Source: Brevipalpus yothersi
Taxonomy: Eukaryota; Arthropoda; Arachnida; Trombidiformes; Tenuipalpidae
Length of the DNA stretch: 64,000 bases
Assembly (NCBI GenBank): GCA_003956705.1
Contig: QZCP01000137.1
Location: forward strand, 62,001-126,000
Direction: 5' to 3'
Under the pieces are notes generated by a model, which saw only the letters and a list, made by a program, of their open reading frames with translations, was not told where the DNA came from and did no database searches. The first letter of the stretch is position 1. Each line of letters starts with the position of its first letter. Position numbers and translations under genes: made by a program. Below, piece after piece: positions 12,001 through 26,690 of the stretch.

Positions 12001-12638
12001 AATGCATAATTTTTTTGTCCACTTACTTACCGAAATGCATGAAAGTACATATGTTCATATATACCTCACTTGACTTCTTGACATCTAACCAGGGACTATT
12101 GTCACTTGCTACCAACAGATAAAATCCAGGGAATACCTTCTTCTACTAACATGCTATCTGTACAATTTGATGTATGATCAATAATTTCAGGCATAAAATG
12201 GTCTGCTCAACGGTAGCTTACTCCTGTGTTCTCTCTCTCTACATTCATCTCCCTCATACATCTTGCCAATCGATTGGTAATGATTTGATGATTTCAGGTA
12301 GAATGACATTCTCTCTCCCCATAAAGTCTTATTCTGATATACAGTTGAATTTAGCTATCTTTTGTTATTCCTACCTGGTAGACGTTTTCTCTTACTCTAC
12401 CCCTTCTGATCTTCTTCCTGGCAATCTTCAATTCATGAGATATTTTTTCTCTTCTAAATTCAGTTTATTTTCATGAGATACATGTACAACACAGTCATTG
12501 GAAATTTATATGAAAAGCAACAAATATAGTGAACTGGGACTCTATCCTGCTTCTAGATTCATTTTCAATTCTCAACACCTTCTGACATTCTCCTCTTGAT
12601 AAAGTGTATATTGCTTTCCAAACGATTCCTAGATTCTG

Positions 12639-12640
<2 letters not shown>

Positions 12641-12701
<61 letters not shown>
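12641..12701. repeat. (TC)n microsatellite
   Basis: Perfect CT run of about 60 bases. Confidence 0.97.
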
Positions 12702-12702
<1 letters not shown>

Positions 12703-15486
12703 AGGACTATTTTCTCACTTCTTTCAAGGATCTCATTATTCTCACTTGTTTTTCTTCTCGTCCACCGATTGAGTCAAGAGCGAGTATTCATTTCATTTTG
12801 AGACTATCCACTTGACATTTTGAAACCTTTTCCACGCATTTTAATGCTTGAGAACGGTAATAATTACTGTTCTATAAGTAGGATAAGAGGTTCCCACTAG
12901 CAAATCAGGGTTGCCTACTTTTGCTCTTCTATTCTGATTCATACAAGCAATAAATTTACGGTGTTTATTGTAATGTGTCAAGTAACAGAAGAGTACAAGC
13001 TTGAAAATGACCATGCTTGAAATAATCCGATTATCAGATTCAATCTGTTGTAATCTGGGCAACAATAACTTTACGGAGAAAAGTATCAACACTCAATGAA
13101 AAGCTATTTAATCGTAAAGTATCAAATGTTTTCATGTCAATCGGTCTAAGCTCAAGTTTTTGTTCTTCACACTTCAGTCTCTTGAATATGAGCTCTAACT
13201 ATCATCACAACTCGATACATATTCCATTCAATTAATGAACTGCACCTCATGGTGATGATTTTTTTCTTTTTACCCATCAAATCAACTGAAGTGAAAGCTT
13301 TCACTCTTGTAATTTTCCAGTAAACGTTTCATACATGATACTTTTGGAGAAGGTTCAGTGACAAGTGTCAGTCGGTAAAAACTTTCACTGAATTGTTAAG
13401 CATTCACAGGTTTTGCTGTGTGAAATAGTCTTTATGTCTGGAAGTGAATGTCCTAGATAGATACTTCAACTAAGAATACTCTGAGAAAGGTAATCAAGTA
13501 GATTAGTTACTACAAAAATGTAGGATCATTTGATACATATAATAGTCTTACTGCTAGAATTCGATTGTTCAGAACTTTTTCCATGGTCAGAACTACAGCA
13601 TCTCTCTTCTAGGGTTGGATTGTTTTCCAACAATTTTATTTCTACTCAACCTAAATGCACTTACACACCAATACACTCCTCCAAAATCTCAGGGGATCTA
13701 TAACTAGAAATCATGGGGTCTATTTATCAGAGGAGTTTTTGGCTGATCAAAAATTTTCATCATGACCAATCATTTCCGCATTTTTTCTGTTGATATTCAT
13801 TGGCCATTCAATTATTGTATATCATCTCCAGCCCTGAAATTTCCAAGTCTACCGATGAAATATACATCTATAACACTATTATCTCTATAAATCTCATGTG
13901 GCAACGATTTACTATCAGGGGGACATTTCAAACTCATCGTCAGTTGCTTCCATGAATGTTTGGTGCATTTAAACTGCATGATTGTGGGTGATGTGCATCA
14001 TGGAAAAAATATATACTGAACAAATGGTCATTTTCCCATAAAACTGCTATGAATAATACAAGAAGAAAGAGTGCAAAAGAGAAAGAGAGATAGAATATTC
14101 TGCCTTATGAAAAATCTATGGAAACAGTGAATCTAGGCGAAAAATAGAGAGAAAAGAGAAAAGTTATCCATTGAAAATGTGCTACCAAACAGTTGGCGGT
14201 CATTTGAATCGATCGATTAATCAACAATCAGTAATTTGAAATATATTGTTTTTTTCGACTATCAAATCCATTTGCATCCTGTTTTCATTTTTCCAATCGA
14301 ATATATCCACATTTCATGGCTCACATGGCTTCCCCATCATATCCGGTACCTTGACATGATTCAAATGGAGAAGAGAGGCAAAATTGTCCTATTTTTAAGC
14401 TTAACACACAAAAGAATGATTTAGCCATGTTTTGAAAAGCGAAAATAGTGTCTCATGTTTGATTTTTGCTATTCTATTCTCTCTTTCTTCTATACACTTT
14501 TTCCCATAGTTGATTTGTTCATTCAATTCTTGAGAAACTCCTTAGCAAATGTACATCTATTTCCGAAGGTGACCCCATCATTAGGGGGTAGTTGGAGAAG
14601 AGAATATTTGAATTGGTCAGATAGAAGCTGTTATTCTATTCTGTTGAAATATATTTTTTTCTCTCTTCAGATATGTGTAGATTATTTCAATGCTTATATA
14701 CTATCGAATGTCAAAGGTAGGGACTATTCAAAAAATAGGGGCAAAAATAGATCGAAAAACAATGCAAAGTATTCTGATGCGAAAAGAAAAGATTTTTTCT
14801 TCTGACAAAATTTCGTTATCACCTTCATGAGGTATGAAGAAAATTCGATTTGAATGCTTTTTCATTATCGTGTCGATAAAAAAAAAATGTTGGAAAGAAT
14901 AGAAAATGAGACTCAAAATATGATGGTGTTGAATTCAATTTTTCATACACAACCACAGGTATATAAGGCTATTTTTGTATCAATCAATAGCCTGAACTTT
15001 ATATCCATTCCACTCACCTGAACAGGGGAAATAAAATCTTATATTACTTATCGGGAGAAAATCTGTCGTATATCAAGTTTCCATGTCCCAACAAAATCGG
15101 AGCACAAATTATGGTCAGAAAAACACTCCAAGATATTATTTGATCTGCAAATATGCAATAATGATCGCATCATGATGATACAACTGAAGCATAAGTTCAT
15201 TGGCAAATGCTGGGTATACATATTACCAAGGTGTATAGTTATTATGTTTCAATTCTGGTGGTAGTTTCTGGACACACCATCAGAAATAGCTTTCCATCAG
15301 TCAATGCTCCAGGAACCCATAATTGATGCATGAATTGAGTGCTCCTAGAATAGGAAACGATCTCTATTCTTTTGCACTCAAGATCTTTTCAATATATAAA
15401 TCGCTACCTTTTTTTTATCTAGAGAGATTTATGTTTCTTTTCGAGAAAGTTCTGAGTGTAGATTTTCTATTACCAAGATTCCTTTC

Positions 15487-15492
<6 letters not shown>

Positions 15493-15526
<34 letters not shown>
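15493..15526. repeat. (TC)n microsatellite
   Basis: Perfect CT run of about 34 bases. It lies within a 138-codon open frame that I consider spurious. Confidence 0.96.
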
Positions 15527-15531
<5 letters not shown>

Positions 15532-16469
15532 TGAACAACCATGGATGTCTATTCATTTCATATTTTTTCGAATAGCTTTTCAAAATGTGAGAGATTCTTC
15601 CAGTTCAGTGAGGATATTTAGCGAACGAAACAAATTTATTCAACGAATTCAGATCTTTCAAGTGACTCCATTTGCAAAAATACCAAGAAACTTCAAGTTT
15701 TTGCTGATTTTACCCATCCAAGGAATGATATCGAAATAGAAGATGAATTTTGATAGAATAGCTTCAATTTACTTCCACGAGTGATACATATGCAAATTTT
15801 CTGCACGCAGAAGAACAATGGATAAGTTACTTGTATCTGTTATTTATTCTCAATATACATAGTGAATCTTGTTTTTGATTTTTCCAGGGAAATCCATTTC
15901 TCTCACCCGGGAAATGATAGTCATGGAAATCTAGACAGAATGATTCCATTGAAATGAAGATTGTAACAAAATGTACTCATATATGCATACTCTAGAGGAA
16001 TCCCAATCAGAAATCTCGATAGGTAGAGAGAGACTCATATTTCTAGGGAACATATCAGTTCTACTAGTGTACACATTAGTATGTAATGCGTTGAAATCAT
16101 GAATATTATCAATTTAAATATTGAATGAGAAAGTGAGAGAGTACCCTCTACTTAATGGGAATCATCAAGAGGAGGATGCACTCTTGACATACCGTTACAT
16201 GCTCAGGTTGACATACCGCGACCCCACACTCTACTTTCCCCTTTACCACCGAGTGATAGTCAACTGTAGCTGATGACTATTAATTATCTGGATCATTCTC
16301 CGTAAAGATATATACACATGCATATGTACATATGTACTAGAGAATTGTATGTATACCCATGTGGGATCATTCTGACAATCCTGATTGTGAAGAGGGATTT
16401 CTTGATCGCAAAGAGTGGAGAAAGTTTTCACAAAATTCCACAACACATGAAACAAGATATAAAATGTAA

Positions 16470-16470
<1 letters not shown>

Positions 16471-16503
<33 letters not shown>

Positions 16504-16513
16504 TCTCTCTCTT
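16471..16513. repeat. (TC)n microsatellite, one interruption
   Basis: CT run of about 43 bases interrupted once by TA (around 16488-16490). Confidence 0.96.
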
Positions 16514-17573
16514 GGGACATAACGGTAGTTTCACCTTCTCGTGTTTTCCAAGATATTGAGTTAAGACCTTTCAGGTATCTGGACGCAAGTTTCTTTGGCT
16601 CCTACAGTCTTGACTGTGTGTATGCAGAATTATCTTACTCGCCTTGCATGTTAGGTATTTCTATCCTAAAAAACTTCCACATCATTATTGTCTCATGGAT
16701 ATACCACATGTATATTCTGCGTGCCAAACTCATTGAGGCCACTTAATGTGATAAAAGGTGGTAGAAGAAGAAAAAACATTATAGCTTTTCGAAAATAATT
16801 TTTTTTGCTTCCCTCTCTCACATTCTGTTCTTTTTCTCTTTTCGAGATCGATTTATGTACGACCTATCCCCTGATCATCCAATAGAGATCCAGAATTGAA
16901 CCAGAATGACATGAACATATCAGTACACGCAAAATCAACTCTCAACCGTGTATATATATCACGACCCAATGAACTTTATACTTGTCTCTTGCCTATCAAA
17001 TGACGGAATATTTCTCTTGCTCTCTCCATTCCTCTTTTATATCAATGAACTTTATCTGGGCCCAATAGATTCTATTCTTCACACACACACATAAATCTTT
17101 TCCATCCATAGCATCCATTCCTGCTTGATTTGGATTGTTGACAGGAGGAAAGAATGGAGAGCAAAAAAAAACATGTCAACTAACAGAGCATTCATTTAGC
17201 TTGATTCCATAATCAGCATCGTTAGTTGATCACATTCAATGTACAATGTCCATCAACATACACTTTACGCGACCTTTGTACATAGCTTTTAATTGATGAT
17301 CAACTTTCAGATTTTCTCTTCCAAATTAAAACCTAATCCACTTACACACTTTTCCATGTCCTAGTCATTTCAGATGATCGTTGCCCTCTACAACCTGAAA
17401 ATCAAACATTCAATTATCACCGAAAAGCTAAAAGTTTGTGCACGCAATTAATTGTGATATGTAAATTATTCCTCTCGAAAATCATTAGAAATTGATTGGT
17501 ATCATTTAACAAATTTTTGACCTAATTCTTTCTCTGTAAATTCTTCTCCTGCCTCTCGATGCTTAAAATAGTT

Positions 17574-17635
17574 ACTCTCTCTCTCTCTCTCTCGCTCTTT
17601 CTTTCTCTATCTTTCTTTCTCTTTCTTTCTCTCTC
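17574..17635. repeat. Composite TC / TTTC tract
   Basis: CT dinucleotides grade into CTTT tetranucleotides and back into CT over about 60 bases. Confidence 0.9.
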
Positions 17636-17848
17636 ATTCATCTCTTCCACTATATGAGTATACAAATACATGTGTGTATACACATTTATCGCCACAAACG
17701 ATACGAATAGCTAAAATTAAATACCCACTCATCGGTCATATTTCTAGGTCTACTATGGCAGATTGAATTAAGTCATTGAATGTGGATATGTGTGTGTGTA
17801 TAAATATAAATACGATCATGAACCTAAAATAGATTTGTCCATGAGACA

Positions 17849-17874
17849 TGAATGAATGAATGAATGAATGAATG
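17849..17874. repeat. (GAAT)n tetranucleotide repeat
   Basis: About six consecutive GAAT/ATGA units. Confidence 0.95.
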
Positions 17875-20800
17875 ACTGGATGAAAAGTATGGAAATAGTT
17901 TTGAAGCGAAATTTAAGTCATAGAATACTGGATACTGGGGAGTTAAAATTCGATCCGTTTTGGTGTGTTTGAGTGAAAAATTTAGGTCATTCTTGGTAGA
18001 AATAAGGGAAGAAAAACAGTTGAATAAAAGTGGCCAGGAAGCTTTGAATGGAGAGGGTTGAATAAATCTTTCGAGAGAATTTTCTTCAAGACTATCATGA
18101 TTGATGTGTGTTTGTATGTGTTTAAAAGACTATACTCATCCATACCCCTCTAATGGCTAGTTGATGTACCTGTCAACCGGAAGTGCATCATATTTCGCTC
18201 TTTTCTACTCTCTACCATTGACTTATCTTGTGCTTACTTTCCTGGGGAAGTTTTCTTTCCTGTCTCTCTTCTCCAAAAAAAACTTGGAATTTTTGTCAAG
18301 TATGAGAAGAGGAAGAGAAGAAGTGTGAGATAAAACATATCAAAAATCTTCAATCCAATAGCGAGTACCATGAAGAAGAAAAGTATTTCTCTCTGTTTAT
18401 AAGTTCCCAAAGTGCGTGCGTCTATGTGTGTAAATATAATACACTATCATCATGTGAGCTCCAAAAACGGTAGCCTCAACTGACCAACGAAATATTATCA
18501 TCATGAAACAGAAAGAGAAAGGGGAAAGTGAGAGAGAGAGGTTTCCTGTAAGGATCAGAGAATCGTTTTCTTTCTCACTTATTTTTATTTCTACAAATAA
18601 AAAAATCGAAATATATTGCATTGTATTAGACTCAATTGTCAATGCAAATCATCATCTTATGAAGAACTTTCATCATGCAGTATATGTCTCGTAATGTACT
18701 CTCTCTCGCTCTCAGAAATGTTAAGTAGTTCCAGTTAACTGATAATGTAGGGAAAGAAAAATCGATGGTCTATGGTGTGTGTATTCTGTTTTTTTCTCTC
18801 TCCCTTCTCAAACAATATCATGTCATCATCTAATATGGAACTATCGAAAGAAAAGATTCTCTCTTTTCTAAGAATCTTTGTTTTATTAGAGAGAGAAAAA
18901 CGAGGAAAGATAGAGACAAAGTGGAGAGAGAAAGCAAAAAAGAGAGGAATATTCTCAGGTATTCCCTTCTCATTTATGTAGAGTGAATCAATATTATCAC
19001 CATAGACAAAATGCATATTAATTTGTTCTCCATGACTATTCATCTTATTCTTGTACATCATTAATGTCACTCTAGAAGAGACGATCTTTTACTCTATCTT
19101 CCATCATTCTTTCCCACTCTTTGACTATGTATTTCCATATGCTCACATTTCCCCTGAAATTATGCATTATGATAACGAATTTTGGGTTACATAATCGCTT
19201 CCGGAGTAAATGTGTATACATATTAATAGGTGTTGATAAGATTTTGATCTTATCTTCTTCTCGGATGATTATTATATTCATTTCACTAGTTGGCCTCCTA
19301 CCTGAATTCTTGAACACACTTTCCATCATGATGTAAGAATTCATCACACACTAACATCACCCATAACATGTGTGTGCCTATGTATAAATATTCTATCACC
19401 ACTGATGGCAATAATCTATTCATGATCAGGAAGCGTATGATGAATGAACTTCATATGGTATGCAGATTGAAAGCAATCACTATCTATTCATCCACTTAAT
19501 CCAATCGCTTAAATGGAATGATTCATCGGGAAGCTGTAACAAAGTTTTGATAGGTCCACATTTTTGTGTGTACCCCAAAATGAAAATAGCATCTTCCCAT
19601 TGAGATGTTGTGTTTCCAAATTTGATATTCATTTCATCTGAATGATTTTGATGAAGATGACAAAAAGGAAGAGCAAGAAAAAGATTAAGTAAATAGATTT
19701 AAAAGGTAACGATCAATACTAAGTAAGCTCGTGTGTAAAGTATTGCTTTTGTTGATCTTTTTTCTTCTCTCTGCCTCTCGTGAATGATGAATATAAACTG
19801 GAAAAAAAATGATTGAATGAGGTTTATTCATGCTTGGAAAGTTCTGTTCAGATTGATTTTGGTGGTTTATTTTTATGGAAATGTATTTTGAGAGTGAATC
19901 TCGCATAATGTGACGCTGATACTTTTATGGTGAAAGTGTTTGAAGGGGGAATGAGAATCCAATAGTTGTTCAAATTGCTATCGAAATTCCGATTTTTTTC
20001 TAATAATTCTTGCAATATTTTTGAGATATGATTATTTTGATGAATTTCACTCCACAATCAACTTGACCACGTGCAATTATAGGTAAAAATGTACAAATTT
20101 CAGTTGTTATCTATCGATGGCGAAATGTGTGAATTGCACTTGTAGTGTGCTCAATCATCCAAAAAATAATTAGGCTTTCTTCTATTAGGCTATTATTATC
20201 ATTGAGAGTTTATCTCCTCCTTCCGTGGACTCTTTCGATAGAAATGGAAGAATGAATCAATCTTATTCCTCAATTCCATGGTAAAAATTTCCCCAGGGCC
20301 TCCTTTTGGTACTCAATTTCATGATGAATTTGGTTTGCAATTGTTTGCACTCTCCTCTTGAAGTTAGGAGTTCCTCTGGAATCTTATCTCGAAGAATTTT
20401 TTCCATTCAATGGTTTTTTGTGATTGTAATCATCATGAGAGAGAAAAAATTCACTGATTCATTTGGAATGTTCTATTGAGTAGAATGATATTTATACATA
20501 TTTCGCAATTTTTCTCTAGTATTGAGTAAACACGAGAGTCTTGTCAGGGTAAACAATCGCTTTTTTTTCTTATTCATTCCAGAATTGTGATATCAAAAGT
20601 GATATTGAGATAGTAGCACCACTACCAACAATTGATTATGGTGGAATTATTCTTCTGAACAGCACTCATCAGCATTCGAGGATCTTCATCTTGGAAAATT
20701 GAGGCTTAGATTTGAACCAACAAGAGATATATGAGACTCCAACTCATTTACAATTGCATAGACTCCTATTCTCAAGATACACATTTCTTATATCGTTTCT

Positions 20801-23517
20801 AATTTTGGAACGAAAATTGGTCTCTCCATACCCTGGGAAAGAGTATTGACATCTTCTCGAATGCCCTCTAATGATAAGGTAGCCTTGATTCGAAGGATAT
20901 AATCGTTCAATCGAGAGTAATGAGTTTGCAAAACATAGTCTTCAGATTACAATATTGAACATGAAGGCAGTCAGATTCTGTCTGAAAAAAAAAATCATTT
21001 TTGGACCAAGATAATCTTCAATTTCTATTACTGATGTAATTTTAGAGTGATTCCTAGCGTGTTAGATGATAGTTTTATCGAGTCTATACTCGAGTTGTTA
21101 CATTAACAGAGTAACCATTTTGATTCACTGTACACTAAAATTCCAGGAAAATTTAGGAATCCATTCGTAAGTGTCAAATAATTTCATAGAAAAGCTCAAA
21201 TATCAAATTACTTTTTTTACCTTCTACTTTCGTCTCAAAATTTTCAAAGAATGAAACACACAATTTTAGCTGGAAAAATTCTTCCTTCATGATACCTCTC
21301 GATATTCAGTGTTGTTCAGAGTGGTGCACAATTCGTTCCAAGTGTTACTCTAGTAGAGCTACAAGAGTTCTAACTGTATTCCTTCATAGAATTCACTAGC
21401 GATAGATGGCACTTATGGTTCCTTTGGTTAGAACTGTGATCTGATAGAACTGAATCGAATTTTCGCGTGTCAAGAGGGATATAATTTTGATGAAAATTGA
21501 GCTAGAATAGGATGAAATTAAGTAAAAAATCATATTCTTGCAGCAAAAAACCTTTACAAAACAATTGTTTTAAGAAAAATTTTGGTGATGAAAAAGGTTT
21601 TGAAAATAAATTAGACTGATTTTTGTCCGATTTATGGTGAAGTTTCGTCAATTTCAATAATGTTTGTGTTCTAAAGAAGCATTCAAACTTCTTTTCAAAG
21701 TTTAATTTCAAACATAATAGTATGTAAGATCTCTCTAGAGTGTTAATCCATCCGTAAAATCATAATCACCGTTTATAGTTGGAGATGCTTTAATCCGATC
21801 AAAATTTTACCCAGTTTCAAGTACCGCAACAAAATAAGGAGCTTAGTTTGAATAAATCTGCTTTTATTGTAAAGTTTCAACCAAGAATTAGAGGAATAAA
21901 AAAAATCAACTTTACACTTCAAATAGGTAGAACTTCTATCAAGACTTTCAAAATGAGCCTTGAATGTCTCTCACTGGGGCATCCAGCTGAAAATCAATAC
22001 ATACTTAGGAATAAGTAAGAATTATAAGCAAACTATCTAGCTCAATTGACTAATGAATAGGTATATCTCCCGAAAAAAGATACAGCTTTCAAAGTACTTA
22101 TTTGCTGCCATGGAAAAATTTGCTCTCTTTCTCTCCTATGTGAATCCTGTGGGTATAAGAGGCTGTCTTCGTTGATCAAAATATTGGTCGTTATTTTTTC
22201 TCTATACTTTGTCCATTTTTGTCTTCCTCAGCTACTATTCGAGGTATAGCTACCTCCTGTCATCAATCTCAGAAGCCCATATTTCAAACTCTACATAGTA
22301 GCTTTACCATGGCCTCAGGTTATGATAGTATATCTTTTCACTTATTCGGAGTCTTTCCATCAATTTGCTGGCTAGAAATGCTCAAAGAACCAAGAGACTA
22401 TGCTTACTAGTCGCAAGAAGGCAGGAATATTCTCTAGTCTAGTCCTTCTCTTATGGTGAATACCAACTTCTAGAATATGATATTTCATTGTATCTCCCAT
22501 AGCTTGTACATTCTTTGTCTAGAACTTTTCTCGACGCAAGGAGAATTCAATCAAAGGAATCGGTTTGGGAAATTTATATCGAAGATATACAGAAGAATAC
22601 AGATGATTTTCGTGGCAAGTAATAAAATGGTCCCCAATTAGTTGTGAATCCAGTTGCAAGTGTAGAGTTAATTAACATTACTTATTAGATTTTGCACCGA
22701 TTTGTGCATAATTTGAGTGTAATTTGAATATAATATGAATACATAATCGTGAAAATGCTAGTGAATAGTATTCCAATGAGAGGTGGAGTCCAATCAAGTG
22801 CTAATGGAGCTGCAATATCTGGTGTAGACAAAGTCTAACAATAAGTCTAATTAGTTTTTTATTAAAATGTGGCGAATTGCATAAGCACCGGAATCGAAAG
22901 GAGAAGCTCATCAATTCGAATGATTGAACTTCCTATCCAGCAAAATCTCTAGCATTTATTTCTGAATCTCTCCCTCTTTCTCTCTTTCTCTCTTTAACGT
23001 TTACTCCCTTTTCCGATGGATTCTCCCGAGCATTCCCCCTCTATCATGATATATCCATAGAATTTATCGGGTTTTATGATTGATCACTTGTGATTGAGTT
23101 TCTAGATCGATTGCCCTCAGGCAGTAGGATGAATACTCACAGAAATATCCTCATTATGATATGCAAGAGGAGTTCCTCAAAGTTAATATTTAATAAAAGC
23201 TTTCTTGTGAACCTTTTTAGCACATTCCTACAGCTCTGACACTAGCATAATACTGGGACAATAATCATGAAAAGTAAGCCAATAGGCGCACAGTGATACT
23301 CTCATTCTATTGGACATCAAAAAATTGTTGTTGTTGAGTTCGCCAGTTATGGAACTTTTTCCTTGAAATTGATGATAGGTGTTTGGAACAACTCCCCTTA
23401 TTGATATCATTTTGTCCTTCTACATGTGTACCCTTATGAGTATGTATTAAAAGACGATATTTTTCTAGAAGAGAAAATTGTGATATACACCATAGACCCA
23501 TCTCTATTATTGAAACA

Positions 23518-24003
23518 GAGAGAGAGAGAGANNNNNNNNNNNNNNNNNNNNNNNNNNNNNNNNNNNNNNNNNNNNNNNNNNNNNNNNNNNNNNNNNNNNN
23601 NNNNNNNNNNNNNNNNNNNNNNNNNNNNNNNNNNNNNNNNNNNNNNNNNNNNNNNNNNNNNNNNNNNNNNNNNNNNNNNNNNNNNNNNNNNNNNNNNNNN
23701 NNNNNNNNNNNNNNNNNNNNNNNNNNNNNNNNNNNNNNNNNNNNNNNNNNNNNNNNNNNNNNNNNNNNNNNNNNNNNNNNNNNNNNNNNNNNNNNNNNNN
23801 NNNNNNNNNNNNNNNNNNNNNNNNNNNNNNNNNNNNNNNNNNNNNNNNNNNNNNNNNNNNNNNNNNNNNNNNNNNNNNNNNNNNNNNNNNNNNNNNNNNN
23901 NNNNNNNNNNNNNNNNNNNNNNNNNNNNNNNNNNNNNNNNNNNNNNNNNNNNNNNNNNNNNNNNNNNNNNNNNNNNNNNNNNNNNNNNNNNNNNNNNNNN
24001 NNN

Positions 24004-24052
<49 letters not shown>
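23518..24052. repeat. (GA)n microsatellite containing an assembly gap
   Basis: A GA run enters a block of 472 N (23532-24003) and a GA run leaves it (24004-24052). The gap interrupts a long GA repeat; its true length and any content between the runs are unknown. Confidence 0.97.
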
Positions 24053-24053
<1 letters not shown>

Positions 24054-25548
24054 CGACAAACTTTTCGAAATAGTCCATCTTTTTGCCATTAATTGATCAG
24101 CTAATGGCATCAACTATATATTGTACAATTGCGAGTAAAAACAAAAGTCATGAAATAAAGTGAGTCTGATTGGGAATAGAAACCAATTTATGGTAGCAAA
24201 AAAGTAGCAGATGAAGATTTAATTTTGCACTCTTCCATGATTACAGTTAGCCTGTGGACATGAAGTAAGAGGAATAGAGAGAGAAAGAATAAAAAGATCT
24301 CTACAATTTGGTCTCCATTTATTCGAGAATCTCGATTTGTTACTTCAACCACTTGATGGGCTCACCATGAAAACGAGATCAAGACCAGCTCCATTTCAGC
24401 AACTGACCAATACTGAGTATATCAGTAGTAAGGGAAGACATAGTTGGAGGGGGAATGGATGGTCAGTAAATATAAGGAAATGGTGTATAAGATAGTAGTA
24501 GTAGCAGTATTAGAGAGTCTATTCAGGATTGAGCATCATTTCGGGATGGGTATCATGATTGCAAATGATTCTTTCCATTTTGGTGTACAGAATATAATGA
24601 GTAAACGATAATCGTAAGTGATCCTTTCCATTCTGAGAACATTGCCTCAGGTTTGCCTTCTCTTCAGACAGTATTTTGACTCAATTGGTATAGAAGAGTG
24701 GCATAGAATATTGTATTCACTTGAGAAGAAAATAGGCCCATTTTCGGTGATGAATTCTGTGTGTATGACCTAATCAAGATTTAACTGGACTGGACAGTAT
24801 AATGATTCACACACACATCATAGTGTATCCTCTATGAGAATAAAATATGCAGAAGGAAAAGAATAGGATGAATAACCTCCATCCAAGTGGAATTGTTGAT
24901 AAGGAAAAATTTATGATACTTGATACAAGATTGTTTAGGGGTTATCGATTGAATGACAATAATCAGAAATCTTGGTCATGTATTGTCACAAGTTTGTCCC
25001 TGAGTCGTTTGTTTTGCCTCTCATAATGCAATACCCAGTGACTGGTACTGTTTCACAAGAACAGTATTCCTCAGATAGTTTGAAAGCGAAAAAGAGAGAG
25101 ATGAAAAGTCCATTTGTCTGTACTATTCTTGAAACAACATGAAAGCTGCATACTAGAGTACATGTGTATGTAGTTGGTGAATTTTCATCATGAGATTTCA
25201 TTAAAAGGCTTCTCTCTTTGTCGCTGTCCCTGGAGAAGATATATCCATGAACACCCAGGAGACTGGAGAAATCGGTGAATGTATTTCACGAATATAGAGC
25301 GTGACATTAAAATGTTTGACCCTGTTTATTTCTATTCAGTTGTACAAAGTGTGTCTGTGTGTGTATGTATATACACCATGGGTTACGATACAGTGGCACA
25401 TACAAACACATATACATTCGATTGGTTCATCTATTTTGTTTATTATGATGATGAATATTCAATACTTCACACTTATCCAGACAAAATAAATATATTCAAT
25501 ACCATATAGTGGTCATTATCTAATGTTTCTCTGCATTTTCCCTCCATA

Positions 25549-25553
<5 letters not shown>

Positions 25554-25588
<35 letters not shown>
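25554..25588. repeat. (TC)n microsatellite
   Basis: CT run of about 35 bases, 112 bases left of an opposite-polarity GA run. Confidence 0.96.
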
Positions 25589-25590
<2 letters not shown>

Positions 25591-25697
25591 ACTTTATCAT
25601 TCTGGTCATTTGTGTATGAAGGTTCACTCTGTTCTGATCTACACTCAATACGTCCATCCATAAAGCATACTCTGAACTTAATATTCTCACTCAAAGA

Positions 25698-25700
<3 letters not shown>

Positions 25701-25732
<32 letters not shown>
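25701..25732. repeat. (GA)n microsatellite
   Basis: GA run of about 32 bases. With the TC run at 25554-25588 it forms an inverted pair with a 112-base loop. Confidence 0.96.
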
Positions 25733-25734
<2 letters not shown>

Positions 25735-26690
25735 CAACGCAAGATCACTTGTTCGAATTTTCTCTCTCTCTTTCGTTCTTCTTGGCTTGCTCTCTCAATT
25801 CTTTACCATGTGGCAAGATCATTACCATGTGTGATGCTGAGAATGGAGGAGAGAGAGAGATGAGAAAGAAAAAAGTTATGAACGGAAGAGAGAAAGAAAA
25901 CTTGATAAAGAATTTTGTTAATAACAAATAATTATGATGAATATAATTTGATTATGGTTAAATATTGACTGAAAAAAAGTGTAAAACAATGAGTGATATA
26001 ACATGATGGAATTTTTTTCCTAAGATACCTATGGGTACAATTATTGAGAATATTCATCGGAATTTATGTGTATTATCTGCTGTTTTCACAAGTTCAACAA
26101 GTTTATCCGATATTTTTGATCATTCAAACGTGATGAAAAGTAATTATATGTGTTTCCATTGATCAATATCATCAAGCTACCGAATGACCAAGCATTCTTT
26201 TTCCTCATCTATCGATCATTTTGTTCAATACTAATCATCAATATCATTATTTCATCACCATTTGCGTAATATCATATTCAGTTCATCAAATGAATCAGTT
26301 ATCAGGATGGAACTATCGGAAAATGGTCACCACTCAAACTAAATTAAGGATAAAATGAATTGTTAATATTGGTGATGACTATGTCTACACAATGAATTTT
26401 TGCAATTCATCTTTACATCATGTTAATGAGGACCAAAGTGTTATAATGTTAAAAATTTTAACGGTTTAGTGTTCAATTATTTGTTCTTTAATTGATCATC
26501 ATCAAATGCTGACTAAAATTATCATCAATATTTCTGTTGATTCACAATTTTGCCAATGAAAATTAATATTGATCAACTTTCGTTCAATGCTCAATAGTAG
26601 GCTCAAATTGTATCTGATTGAAGAAAAAATTTTCGACCAAAACTCAATCATATTATCAAATATCTTGAAATGTGTCAAAATTAAGCCAAT

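Larger units (their letters stand above)
5508..26690 (+). other. KCNQ intron (exon A to exon B), microsatellite-rich
   Basis: About 21 kb of non-coding DNA with TC/GA tracts, one assembly gap, and short ATCATC-rich stretches. Open frames here are either Ser-Leu/Arg-Glu translations of dinucleotide repeats or short low-complexity frames with no family resemblance. I searched for another copy of the LLGKP...FLERPRG signature and saw none. No tRNA, transposase or reverse-transcriptase signature was noticed. Confidence 0.6.

Noticed and set aside
16318..16746. 142-codon frame around a TC tract
   Set aside because: Half is repeat translation; the remaining part matches nothing I recognise and has no KCNQ phase link.
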